A DNA stretch of 64,000 bases from Acestrorhynchus altus (Eukaryota; Chordata; Actinopteri; Characiformes; Acestrorhynchidae): contig CM067512.1 of the NCBI GenBank assembly GCA_034509495.1, positions 8,458,468-8,522,467 on the forward strand, written 5' to 3'. Below are positions 1 to 13,700 of this stretch, one piece after another; within the stretch, counting starts at the first letter, position 1; each line of letters begins with the position of its first letter. A program made the translations under genes and the position numbers. A model generated the notes under the pieces. That model made no database searches. It had not been told where the DNA came from and worked only from the letters and a program-made list of their open reading frames with translations.

Positions 1-2776
1 AAGAAGAAATTTTATAATTTTATATTTTTTCATGTATTGTGTGATGAGGTTTAAAATGATGACACTGTGAATGAGATGCAGAAAATGCTGTAAAGGGAAA
101 TACACAGCTTTAGGAGTCTGTGTGAGTTATTTCATTAGTTTTCATTTTGTACTGGTTTGTGTTGGTTTGAAAACATTGTAAACGTTAAAGACTTTTATTT
201 TGAAATGCGCCATCTTTAACGGTACGTCTGGCTGTTTGGGTGTCTGTCTTCACTCTGATGTGAAGATTCAGCCACTAAATACATTCATGTTCGGTTTCTG
301 CTCTGAAATACAACTGATAACTAGAAATGATGACTTTATTAAAGGCCCACTGGCTTTAGGTAAGAGCCTCCAGACGTGTTAGTCAGCTGTAATTTGGGTT
401 TTGGGGACGACTGTGTGGAGAGGACACAGTTGTGTGTGATGTTGTGTGTCATAAGTGGTGTGTGTTAAGCTGAATTGGATTTTAAACATGGTTTTAAACC
501 TGGTGGTGAATGAAGCTGAAGGAGGAGAGGGCTGTTGTTTACTGCTGTTGTTCAGTGTTTATCTGAGTGACTGTCCATGGGAGAATATATCAGCTTTAAA
601 CACTGTAGTGTTTATTAGTGTTTTTCCATTTATTATGGAATTAGGGAGGTAGTTTCGTGTGCTATATGGTGTATTATATTATGTTTACATGGCTGACTGC
701 ATAATTGTAATATAATACTGATGCTGAGGAAGTATAGAGTAGGAGTGCTCTGATAATAGAATTGGACGTTAATGTTGGTATCAGATATGTTTAAGATACA
801 TATAAGCACAAAAACCAGTGATTTATGTATAATTTATTAAGAATCAGAAATATTTTATTAATTCCAGAGGGCAATTGCAAATATTACAGTTGCACCCATC
901 TATATAAAATAATATAATAAGCAGAATAATATAAAAGAATAAGCTGAATAAACAACATACAACAATAAACTGTGTGTATAATATATACACACACGCGCAC
1001 ACACTCTTGTGTGCATATGTGTGCTAAAATACTTCTGAGTAATAAATATGAACATCCTGTTTAATTGCACAAATAAACCATAGTGGTCCAAAGTGGTCAC
1101 TTGTTAAGGGAGGAGTTATATAGTTTGATGACCTCCTGTCTTGCTCTGTAGTGAATTTGTAGTGGGATGGGTTTTGCACTGAAAGTGCCCCTGCGTATCA
1201 TCACTGTTTGTTAGAGAGGGTGGCAGACATCGTCCATAATGGCCTGTAGCTTAGACAACATCCTCCTCTCCAACACTGCCATCAAAGAGTGCAGCTCAAC
1301 TACCACAACATCACCAGTCTTACGGATCAGTTTGTTGAATCTGTTGGCGTTTCCTTTTGCTGCTGCTGAATAAGGTGTAGAAATGAGGTCAATGAGTAAC
1401 ATTACAGAGGATGGCAACAGTTTTTGTATTGCGTTAAAAAAATGAAACAAAGTGAGTAATGTACATGTATTTTTGCACAGCAGCTCTGGAAGAATTTTGC
1501 TTTTTTGGAGTGATGTGAATATGCCATCACGTCTCAGATCACAAAATATAAGGTTCTATCTGACATTTTTGTTATTGAGTTATTTTCATTATTATTCTGT
1601 GACATCTTTACATTATGTGATATGTTTTTAGACTCTTTATCTAGAAGAAAGATTCTATCTCCATATCTGTCAATGTCCCTATAAAGACCTAAGGATCAAT
1701 ATCTCAGAACTGCTCTGAATGTAGAACTTATAATTTCAAGGGCATGATATCTATTTTTAAAGGAAACATCTGCTGAAACTGATATGATGCCTTTGTCATT
1801 ATTCACTCTGTTTATGACCCACCTATGGCTTTGACATTTTATGACAGTCCATATATTTGTTTGACTCTGGTGTTTGCTGAAGTCTATTCACATGAACCTG
1901 TCTGTGTTATTAAATATCCTCATCAAGGCCTGATCACAGCAGTGAGATTTGGTTCTGCACTTGCGTTAGTGGCACTCAGTAAGTGGTTGAAGGTACAGCT
2001 TTACAAGAAGTATATGAAGTTGCAATCTTTCAGCCATACTGCAGTTTTATGACCTCACACACAGACAGTATGTTGTGGAGTGTTTGTTCTAACAGGTTGG
2101 CTTGGTTCAGTTGTTTTTTGTTTGGCTTTGTTTGAGATACCCATGTTAAAATGAGGATTTCACATGTTCTTCCTCTTTCTGCACATTTCAGCTCTCATAA
2201 TAGAATTGAAATATCTTTAACAGAAATATAGTAATTACATTTACTATCCAAAACCACCAGTTTTATATGTGAAGTTGATGGTAAAGTAATTGTAAGGAAA
2301 TACACTTTAGGTCCTTTATTTCCTAGTTGTCATAACACTAAAACACTTCATATAAAGGCTTCCTGTAATTTCTCTGCTTTGGAGTGTTGAAATTTGAAAA
2401 TTGAAATCTCTGGTTCCTGTCACCTGCATTGTGAAGAGTTCTGACTTGACATGGTTGTTCTCTGTATTGGAGCATTTCACATAAAATGGAAGGAATCTGT
2501 TTGTCATTTATATATATATATTTTTTTTATTAAAATTTTGAAATTTCGATAAATTAAAAGATTTTCCTTCAAGAAAACTATGAAATTCTGCTAGTAGATG
2601 TGAGAAAGACAGTCCTAAATGTTGAATTTTACATTTATTGATTGTTGATTCAGAAAATCAGTTTGAGGTGGAGTATGGTGAAGTACTTACGTTCTTGTCT
2701 TGCTCCATTTTTTATACCCAGGTTCCCATGAGGGATAGTCCACAGCCGATGTGGTTTTTAACCTCAGTGGAACAGG
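1..2776. other. uvssa: upstream flank of uvssa, no coding exon seen
   Basis: Apart from the LINE remnant this stretch is AT-rich, with only short chance open frames. A pyrimidine-rich tract ending in CCCAG at 2717-2721 lies about 55 bases before the uvssa start codon. It could be the acceptor of an intron separating a noncoding first exon, as happens in other vertebrate UVSSA genes. I cannot identify that first exon or a promoter here. The transcription start may lie in this stretch or to the left of the window. Confidence 0.4.
845..1450 (-). mobile_element. LINE (non-LTR retrotransposon) 3' remnant
   Basis: Read on the minus strand, 1450-1211 encodes a short open frame containing NRFNKLIRKTG and RRMLSKLQAIMDDV followed by HPL. 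This resembles the extreme C-terminal part of the reverse-transcriptase ORF of fish non-LTR elements. The part toward 845 would be the 3' UTR. Its end (AATCAGAA, then TTTATTAAT and CCAGAGGG) recurs as a separate short copy near 59838. A 5'-truncated LINE copy explains both the orphan C-terminus and the repeated tail. The clade was not determined, and the identification rests on recalled similarity. Confidence 0.55.
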
Positions 2777-2886
2777 ATGGACCAAGAAAAGCGGGAAAAG
2801 CTCTCTGAGCTTGTTGAGGAACTGACTACCTCTGGAGAACCACAGCTTAATGAAGCAAAAATGAAGGAAGTGAAAAAGATTTGCAA
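2777..2886 (+). CDS. uvssa: uvssa coding exon 1 (residues 1-37)
   Basis: Starts at ATG (context ACAGGATGG) and encodes MDQEKREKLSELVEEL followed by TTSGEPQLNEAKM. It ends with two bases of a split Lys codon before donor GTATGA. The N-terminus aligns directly with the start of vertebrate UVSSA. Confidence 0.95.
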
Positions 2887-5800
2887 GTATGACAGATATG
2901 GCTATTATATTACTCATTGATGTTTTGGCTGTGTATTTTCCATCTTCTACTCTGTCTCCAGACTTTCATCCAGGTCTTTCTGTTATGTTTTACTTTACAC
3001 ATTGCAGACTCTCCAATGACTACATCGACCATTTCTATCACCTCATCATGACACAGTTAAACCAGGATCATGCTGAGATTCGGCTCTCTGCCTTCCAGAT
3101 GGCCACTGAGCTTTTCAGCCGTTCTCATCACTTCAGGGTCTTGTTGGTATCTAACCTCCAGGAATTTCTGGAGCTAACCGTTGAGACAGACATCGAGCAG
3201 CCACTCCCACCACCCAAAGAAGTGGCCAAGAAGCTCAAGACTCAGGCCATCCAGGCTGTGCAGGCATGGCAGGCCACATATGGAGAAGCCTACAAGAAGC
3301 TGGCTTTGGGCCATCACTTCCTCAAGCAAGTTAAAAAGGTTGAAAAGATTCCTAAATAAGACAGTGAAGCTGCTGTTTAACACAGTAGCAGTTTCATCAT
3401 TTTACTTTCACTCCTTGCATTTGAAAACCACTGATTTCTTTGTCATTGAAACATATTGGAGATCTTGTGGCTACAACAGTTGTTTTTAATCCATGTATCT
3501 TCCTCACTGTTCCCAGGTAGATTTTCAAGATGTTGAAGCTAGAACACTGGCAGAGCGAAAGCGGCAGGAGGACAAGCAGCGCAGACTTGAGAGAATTTAT
3601 AAAGAGAAGCTTGAAAAGGCCAAGCAAGAAATGGAGGGTAGGTTCAGATTTTTGTGATCTGACTTTGTCTCTTGGTGTGTTTGAGATTACATTTATGTTT
3701 ACATTTCCTACATTTGGCTTCTCCAGAACAAATTCTATTAAAATAATGTTACAGAGGTTGGTGAATGCACTGTTAGGAGTCTTACCCAAAGTCCCTTATG
3801 AGTCTGTAGTGAGTCTGCCACAGGAAAGGTGGTGTTGTTGGCCAATTTGCTTCACCAAAAAATTGCTCCTGCTATTGCATTTTGAAGTGTACACTGTTCA
3901 ACTTTAATGTGTCAGATATTCTCCAATGGTTGGTTAGGTTTGGCTTTTGGCATCAGCCCTGTCAGGTAAGGGTTCTACCTGTCAATTGAAATTCTTGTAA
4001 TTTGTGATGCACTCACTTATGGAGTAGGGCTATTGGCAAGAACCTGCTGATGCAACATGTATCACAATAAGAGGGGTTACAGTTTTATATATTGTGTTAT
4101 ATAACAGTTAATTCCAGCCATGCCGGATGATTGGTTTAGAAGCGTTCAAACTGTGCTGCTTTCTTGCCAGTGTTTGTTTTACAAACACTATCACTCTGCT
4201 GAACAGCACTGCTAAGTAAGTAATGGCAGCAACTCCTTTAGTAATGTAGCTAGCTAAAGGACATGAGCAAAAGGGCAAATAAAACTAAAGGCTTTTAAAA
4301 ATGTGGTGTATCCCAAGGAGGATCTATCAGTTTCTCATCACTCTCATTATGGGCTGCAGACACAGAGACTCAATTAGAGTAGGGTAACAGGTGAACTGGT
4401 CAGGGCTCATTGTAGCTCAGGTTTTCCCTTTGTGTTTGTAGTTTGGGGATTACCTTTGTGTTACCGTGTCTTAATAAATACATGTCACTGAGCTGTTATG
4501 GTCAGTCACGTGACTCAGCCCTTGCAGCCAAGATCACAACAAGAATTCACAACAATAATTAACAAACAGACAAGAAAATGGCAAGCAGCAAACATATTTT
4601 GTTGTGTTGATCTGAGTAACGAGCTGGAGCAGTGTAAGTGGAGTTCATTACTGTGACATAGCATTAAATGTGACATTTATGGCTTAGTTCATAATTTCTT
4701 TGCTTGAGATCGTGTGTTATAAATAACAGCATGGCTGTGGTGAAATACAACACGTTCAGCAGTGTGTCTGCTTCATCACACCTTTGCTGTTATCTCTCAA
4801 TAACAATTAATCCAGTTTCAGAAAATATTGTATCAAATGAAACACCTAGTATAAAAACGTATGCTATTTTTTAAATTAAAAAACCCTTTAATTCCAAGAG
4901 CAGTGGCATATCTAGGCTATCTAGTGGTTGGGTTTTAAACATTAAACATTAATTAATCTATTAATTATAAATCAGTACTGTGTTTTTGCACAGTATTACA
5001 CAAATAATTAAATCCTCAGACCTCAGTCCCAGGTCTCACTTTATAGGTCACTCAATGTGTCAGCTGTTGACCAATTATCTACAGGCTGCTTGCTTATGTA
5101 GGAAATGAATGTCTTTCTCTTTGTCTTCATCTTATTGCTGACACAGATGTGCAAATGCACACAGCTTGTCTAGTACCTGCAGAGAAGTACCGCCAGTGGG
5201 ATAGCGCTATGCCTATTGTCAGGTGGGGGACTAGAGGGTTTCAATGCCTTTCTCTGGAATGATGGTGCTCCATCCAATTCTTTCAGGATGAGGTGGGGTG
5301 GTGATCATCCAACATCCTAACCCCACTAAGGCTGTCTCACCAAAGACAATCAAATGCTCAAGCAATGCTCCAAAATCTCATAGCAGTCCTTTCCTGGACA
5401 GTCGAGACAGTCCAACACAAGCAGCGTGAACCTTTTTTATACCCTTGATTTTGGAACAAACAAGGAAAGAGCAGGTGTTCCAACACTTTTGTTCATATAA
5501 TGTTGATGTTAATGAGATGAGCCATTAAATAGAATAAAAGTGTAAAAACCTTATTAACATTCTGTCTGAATGCCTTTGATTCTCAGAAATGTCCACTGAG
5601 ATTGAGGAATCTCTGACTGAGATCAACAACTGCCTGATGCTGCTCATGCCAGACAGCTTCAATCTCTTCAGCACTGAGCAAACTCTGACTAGCGACAGGG
5701 CCACCTCTGCCAAGCCCGACCAAGACACCGGAACGTGTGAAGAACAGCCATGTTGCAGCAAAGACCTTAGCAAAGAGGGAGAAGCAAGAATATCAGATGA

Positions 5801-7742
5801 AACGGAAAGTGAAGAAGAGAAAGAGGAGAGTAGAAAAGAGACTGGCATGGAGGAGCTTACAGACGAGGACATGTTTATCCGCAGCACTGGGCTGATATCT
5901 TACCGATATCAACTGGACCTGAATGTGCCCATAGGTTGGTTAGACGTGGCTTTTGGTCTCTGATATACTGATGATGGTGATTATAGACCTGTAACTAGCC
6001 ATTATCTCTGTACACATGTAAACTGTGAACCTATTTGATTGGTCAATGAAACAAGTCTGTAAATGGAATGAATTCGGTCAGACTGGAGAAAATGTTTGCG
6101 TGTAAACATAGCCATTGTTAATTAGATGTACATATAATTACCTCAGTCTTCTTCTATATTTTGAATGTATTAATTCTGATTGATTTCAGAAAATCTTTGC
6201 CTGTAGGCACTGTGAGCACTAAACTAATCTCTAACTGTCCCCAGATCTGAACGTGAAGGAGACTGAGGAGAATGAGGCAGTAGTGAACAACATGAGAGAC
6301 TTGCACAGACTCATCAACAGCAGACACCTTCCTATGGTCCAGTCGTGGATTCAGGTGCACCATTTATACAGATCCATTTACATTCTGCTTAAATCCTGCT
6401 GTGAGAGTAACATGTAAATCTTTCAACTTTTATCTTCATATGAGAAACATTTGGTTATGCAAATAAATTCTTGAGAAACTTTCAAGATTGAATTTTGTTC
6501 AGTAACATTCCACAAACCAAAGAACCATTTTTGGAACTCACTGAGACCTTATTTTTGTGATTGTTTAATTTTTCGTCACCATTTAAGACCCCAATTTAAA
6601 TAGTCATCCATGGAAGCTGAAAACTGCTAATTAGTTTTGTCATTTTCTAGCAGATATCAAGATTTGTGGTTGGAGAAGTTCTTTTCCCATTTAATTCTAG
6701 TTGCAACTGATCTCCAGGTTTTCACAAAGGTTGGTGTAGAGGAGCAGCTGATGAGACGAGCCACTGACCTTAAGAAAGCTCTTGATAAAGCTTTGAAGAA
6801 ACACAATGAGCTTCATATAGACTACAAATCGAGACAGAGAAGAGTGGTGAGTCTCCTTCAGTTTACTTTTTCTGTCTTTTTGTCAGACAGTGTGATTTTC
6901 TTTAGGGTTTTTTTTTGTCTGTAAAGCAAAACCAGAGTTCACCAGGGGAGGGCACCATTTCACCACATATGAGACACTGATGTGCCAAAGTTCAGTGGAA
7001 TTGTGCAGGAGGAAGAGAGCTGTCCTGATTTGATTATTGAATGAGGGATGCCACATTTGTTTCTAAAGAAATACCACACTAGCTAGTTGGAGAAATGAAA
7101 TGTTGGTCATTTATGAACTCATTAGCTGCCATAACTTCACATTCATGATGGAAATTCCAACTAAATTGGTGCAGCAATGAGCAAACGTAGAGTTGAACAT
7201 TTTGCAAAAACATTGACAATAGTGGTAAAGTGCAATGCATCAGGCTCAAGATTAGGTCTGCGAACGAGTCAGGAGAGACAGCGTGGCTGTTAATGGAGAT
7301 CGGCGCTGCGCAGGGTGGAGTGGGACACACCTAGCTGTTAGGAGACACATCATTATGACACATGATATCCGCTTTTAACTGGGCGAAAAGAGCGAACTGG
7401 GGAGAGGGAACGGAGGCAAGTGACAGTGACAAAGCGCTTTACTGCACCCTATAAAGGTTTATCACTGTCAGCGGCCATTTCCAATGCAAAAAGCCAGTGC
7501 TTTGTGATAAAGCAACAACTTAAAGCCCTTTATCATAATTAGTTTTTCCTTTTTACCCTTAAAAGCATTCCATTACTTTATTCACTTTATCATGGCCCTG
7601 ACATGGGTGGAATTGCTTTTTTTCTGACTCCATAAACTGCTGATTGGTGAAGTGGTAATATTATAAAAACAATGTGTGTGTGTATGTGTGTGTGTGTGTG
7701 TATATGTGTGTGTGTATATGTGTGTGTGTATATGTGTGTGTG

Positions 7743-7781
<39 letters not shown>

Positions 7782-10700
7782 GCACACAAATTAAATCTTT
7801 AAATAAAATATAATGAAATATATCTTGGGGAGGGACACACACACAGTTAAATGAATTAATGAAAATAAAATTATAACAGAATACTCTCTAATTATCCAGA
7901 TTGTCATGTTAAGAAAATATGTACCTCATATATAAAGCTCGGGCATTAGCTTCACTTACCTTGCCCATCAGATAACTATAGCTGTTGACATTTGGAACAA
8001 GCGTAATGTGCCGCTGTGCTGTGATGGCGCAGCCTCTATTTAATTATTGGTCATGGGGGTTTTGTGTTAAGCACCCTGAATTTGTAGAGCAGACACCTTT
8101 TCGACTTCCCAAAAGAGGAGCACATTTACCATGCGGCCAGGGGGAATACTGCATTGTTTACACCGATAAGGCATCTTATCAGGACGGTGAGGAAGAGCAA
8201 TAATTGATGTGTCTCAGTGTGTTTTTTTTTTCCCCATTGGCAAACTCAAGATAAACCGTGTCTATCTCTGGTTGCTTTCTTCATTCCAAACCTATCAGGG
8301 ACACTTTACTATGTTTTTGCAATTCTTGCACCAGGGTAATGACTTATTAAGCTGGATGTAAGTAAAGGCTATAAAATAAAGGTAATACATTTAGGTCCAA
8401 GCTGACCTATCCTATAAAACACACAGGCCTCTGAGCTATAAATCTGTGCTCAACCTTTACAATTTAAATTCACAAAATATTTGTATGAATATGGATATTG
8501 CAGGTGATTTTTTTGTCACCATTGTCATCTATTTAGTGTTTGTAACATTTTGTTTACATTTTGAATCAATATATTAATGAGGCGTTTTAATGTTATTGTA
8601 ATAACTTTCCATGATGCCCTTTTGTGATGGAGCTGATGGAGGCTAAACATTCTCAAAAGAGACTTGATTCTGCCTAAAATAGCAACATTTTTTTCACTCT
8701 TTTTTTACATTTTTGTTTTGTTTGGGGGTGGGGTTATGTTTTTTTGTGGAACATTTAAAAAGGGATCTAATGAAACATTAAAGAATCTTCTTCAAGAAAA
8801 GACATACAGTAAGTGTTACCATTTCAAGTCAAATCTAAACAATTATGTGAGATTTTTGACCTCATGTAGGAGCATGGTATCTTCTCTCATAACCCTTACA
8901 GTTGCAGATTTTGGCATACTCTTGACAACAGCAAGCATCGCATTATCACCCTGCACCCAAAGCTGTGCTCTACATGCTAAGTGCATAGTTGCATCTAAAT
9001 TCTCGTTTAGAGTTGAAAATGGGACCCTTTCAAATTTACTCATCACATTTGACCGTTACCGACCTGAATCTAACCCCAGGGGGAAACCAGTTAGGCTCTA
9101 GGGGCTTTGAGGTCTCATTTACCCCAATCCCCCAGACAGCGGCAGCTGAGAGGGCCCATTACACTGTGGTAAATTAAGAGACCTCCATCCATCATCTGCT
9201 GTTTATCTACATCACACACATTTCCAACAGCCGTCAATGCACAGTCACTATTGCTTACCTGTAATCGCTGTTCAAACTTCAGACCTCAGCTAAAGGCCGT
9301 GGGTGTTTTTAAATTATAGTCCACCTTCATTTAATCTCTTACACCTATGGGTCCTTTTGTGGGCCCACAATTTAGTTCCTTGCTCTCATAACCATGTAAC
9401 TTGAAATATACAAAGAAATATGTCATTATCCGTTTATTTTTAGTTATATAGTCTTTTGTTAACATTTATGAAGATTAATAGCAGTAATAGGTGTAAGGTT
9501 CTTGGGCTTAAATAAAACATAAATGCATTTGAAACCATTATTTCACCTACATATAGTTTACCTTACTGCTTACGCTTTAATGTTTCAGCATATTACCTGT
9601 TTGTTGTCTCTGTCTTTTTTATTCTTAAACTGGCACACCAAATACCAGTGAAGGTTATTTCCATTAAAGCCAGGCAGTCCTTGCCTACCTGAACATGTAC
9701 CTCAAAATAGGCTACTACGTACTACTGGTATAATGTATGCAAAGTTGTGTGCTTTTAAAGTGAGTGCTGTCTCGGAGAGGCGCTTTGTAGCAAAGAAACG
9801 TTAAATTGCCTCCCGAGACAATGGCGGGCAACTTCACAAGGTTCTCTCTCTCCTTCTCTTTCTCCGGACAGCCTGAGTACCTGCCGAGCCTCGGAGCATT
9901 TCATTCCATTCGGTGGCCAGTGAGCCTGCCAGTCCATACACCTGAGTTATTGGTTTGCTGTAATAATTTGCAAGACCTTCCCAGTAAGAGAGCAGATTAG
10001 CATATAAATAGCAGATGCACGGAGGACCATCACAGCTGAGTACATTTAATTTTTAGTTTATAAGATTGAATGGTTTTTTAAACGCATAGCCATCAAACTT
10101 GGCCAAAGACAAATGAAGTCGAGAGTTCAGTTGTCCGAGGCTGCCTCCTTGGATCATTTTTTAAAAGGATAACAGACTTGCTTAAAGGAGTGCGGCCAGC
10201 GGACACTTCCCTAGGCACAAAGTAATTGAGATTGCTTACAGAGTTAATTAGACCATACAAAATATATTGGGAGGGCACAGAGAGCACTTTAGCCCTGCTG
10301 GAATGTGTTTTTTTTCTTCTCTCTCTCGCTCTTTTTTTTTTTCTTCTCATAAGTGGGGGATATTTAACCGGAACCTCATTATCTGCCCCCTTCTCCCAGC
10401 CAAGGAGACGGAGGTTGACATAGCCACTGTGCAATCAATAGAGTTCACTGCAAATGTCTTTTAGCAGTCTTTTCAGGAGCACACACACTGTTTAATATTC
10501 ACTTTTATTCTAATATGGTTGCCGCTCTGTTAATGCGTAGACCACTTTGCGGCATTCTGAGATATCTGACTAGTTTTGGTTATAATTGGGATTTTATACA
10601 TTTATATTTTATTGGGAATTTAATTTCTTTAAATGCACTTTATCGTGTTGAACTTTTTTTTAAATCATAGCTCAACTGCTGATTTTAACACCAGTCTGTG

Positions 10701-13700
10701 CATGAAAATAGGAAGAATCAAATAATAAATAACCTACAAGTATTGTAAACAATTCAAACCCACTCTTTATCTGCGTATGCTGGTAAAAAAATTTTCACCT
10801 GTTTTTTTTTTTTTTTCCCAAAAAACTTTCCCCAAAGGGGGGCGGGGTGAGTTTAACAAGAGAAATGAAAAGAAGAGTTGTTTATTCCATACAAGTTATA
10901 GAGGCAGCCAAGCAAATGGTGTGTTTTAAATGCAAAGGAGACACTAAAAGGTGGGCTCCATATGTTAGCCGGGCCTGTGTCAGCGAAATGCCTCCATATA
11001 GAGACCGATTCTCTTCACCACAGCTTTTCCTGTAGAAGACTTACAATGCTGCCATCACCAGTTGGCAGTGCAGATTTTATCTCAGCAGAATTAAAGTGAA
11101 TTAAAAATAAAATAATGCTGGCTTGCCCAAGAATTCCAGTGCTGTTGGTAATCTTTTCCCACTGCTTTTTAATCCATCAAGGTGGATATAACTGCATTGG
11201 ATTAAAGAAGGCAACACTTATAAACAAAATAGCAATCTCCTTTTTCACTGACTGCTGGCTGCAAGGAATGAAAAAGTGTATAGATGTAGCGAATAATGTT
11301 TTAAGTAGGACTTTTACTTTTAAGAGTGGGTTCACTGTGAGGTAGGGGTGTAGGTTTTGAGGCTGCTGTTGGTTGGAGACTCCCAACGGACATTCAAGGC
11401 CATTCATGTCAGCTACTATTTAAACTTTGGGGAACAAATAAAGGGATAGAACTCTTTGCTGAATGTGCATCTGATAACAGTAACACTCTTAAAAATATGG
11501 TTAAAAAAGGCTCAAATGATTCTTTTAGAGATGCCACAGAAGAGCCACTTTAGGTTCCATAATGAACCAGTGTTACTGTAATTAATCTACACCTGATCTT
11601 AACCCTTATTATGAACTTAAGCAAAATGACATGAGGAATCCTTACAATTTATACATTATTTTGATCCATTAATTTATTTTTATAAGCTATATAAACTTCT
11701 ATCTAAACTAATATGGGCAATATTTATTGAGCTACACATACAGAAGTAATGTCTCTCAGTATTGTGTTTGGCCGCCATGATGATATTTTGGTTCTCTCTT
11801 TCTGCGGTTTGTGTGGGTCTCCCAGATCCTTCATGTTGCTAGTAAATGTTGTCTTTTACCCACTGCACCAACAGCATGCTATGGTAGTATCCCCATGACC
11901 AGTGAAGCATGCAATATATTGATAAGTCCAAACCGCTTGCCAGAGGCCTACGATGCAACCCCTCTCATATTCTTTCAACTGTTCAAATTGTACTTTGCCT
12001 GCAAAGGACATGGACAACTGGACAACCTTATCTAGTCAGTCAGGTAAAGAGATATGCTTATGTTATGCACAGCTGAGCATGAAACTGGAATTTTTCGCAT
12101 GTTTCACTGTATAAAACCTAGTTTCCAGAGAGTCCTATTCTTTTGGCAGTACTTGTTTACAGGGAGATGATAAGCTGTGTGTGCCTTTGCACATCTGTGT
12201 CAGCAATGGCCGAAAAGTAGCTGAATGCATCCAGTGTGCCTTCCAGTGTTTTTATTCACATTTTTACACTGATAGTAAAGAAAATTATATTTCAAATTGA
12301 TTGGCAGGATCTTGACCACAAGAAGAATTGTGGCCATTTTAATTAAATATACCATCAAATCATGTTGTGCTGTGAATATCTCTTCTATGTCTGCATAAAA
12401 ATGAAAATATTAATAAGGATATTATGCTTGAGGTGGCAAAATGTTTTTGGAGGTTGATCAAATCTTTCATATTGTGGGTTTAAAAAAAGTTGAAAGTAGC
12501 AGCAGAGTAATAGCACCCATTCGATAGAATGACTCAACCCATCTTTAATGGCAGTTACACTTTCATATTGGTTTCCTAAACCCCTAAAATGTAAGCCTCA
12601 CCTTTCCCTCTCATCCTCTCATCATTATGTATAACGTTTTAAACCAGAACTGCAGACTCCAGCGTTCTAAGCAAAGCTAGTTGTCCAGCTAAGGACTTGT
12701 TTTCCTCCACAGCTCCAGTAAAAGCACAGCTATCACCACGTCTCACTCAGCCAACAGCCCGCCAGCGTGTGTAATTGAGACCTCATCCAAAGACAGTTTA
12801 TACCTTAATCTGCAATTGTCAACACAGCCCGCCTGCAGTAATGAAAAAGAAAATAAAAAAAGAAAGTGGAGGAATAAAAAGGAATAGGCAAAGCGAGCTT
12901 TGATCACCCTTTAGTGCCTGATATAGAGGTAATCATGGAGGCAATTAAGCAGAATAAATGGAAAAAAAAACCCCTGTGCTTGAGAACCGCACCTCACGCA
13001 ATGCCCTCGAAAAAAGGAAGGGCACACACATTATGTATACCGTTTTATGAAAATGACCCCCATATTTAAAAACTGGCATTCTGTTATGCATTGTAGCACA
13101 GGGAACGGTTAAGCACCTTTTGAGTAAATTAAAAGGCATAAATTCTGTTTAGCGCTGATGCGGACGCCTCCCCGAGCGCAGGGTTTCTCGTGCCGAGTGG
13201 AGCGGAGGAGAGAAGAGTAAGGGATGGCGGGGGGGGGGGGGGAGGGGGATAAGAGAGCATTGGGTTGCTTTTCACCTTTCATAAATTCCGGCCTGGGGAT
13301 TTTCTATACCTTTAAAAAAAAATAAAAAGGAAAAAAAAATAATTTGCAGGCCAGCGGCTCATTGTTATTCTGTATAGATTGATGGTGGTCATTTACCCGC
13401 CTGGGGAAGTTAAGTGCTCCTGTCAGTCCTGAAGAGCATAATTGGGAGGTTCCACAGGTCAGCGCCGGTGACAGTTTTCTCTTTTGATTAGTGTTAGAGT
13501 GATAACAAAACTTACAGGCTGGGTGATGGATGAGCATGTGCAGGCTCCAGGTGGAAATAGTGCGAGCTGGAAAGCAGAGCTCACCTGCCACCTTAAACCA
13601 CTGTCTAGCCACCATTTGTGCCAGGCGGGCTGTTAGTCAAGTGTTTAAAAGTGCCATATTTTTTCTCATTTATTTGTTGTTTTTAAAAGCCTTATGAGCA

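Noticed and set aside
3181..3489. 102-codon frame overlapping uvssa exon 2
   Set aside because: It is out of frame with the conserved UVSSA protein and crosses the donor site.
7582..7842. Thr-His-Ile-Tyr repeat frames
   Set aside because: They are translations of the TG/TA microsatellite.
8664..9101. 145-codon + frame in uvssa intron 6
   Set aside because: It starts in poly-T and encodes hydrophobic low-complexity residues. No domain, splice context or family was recognised, so it is probably chance.
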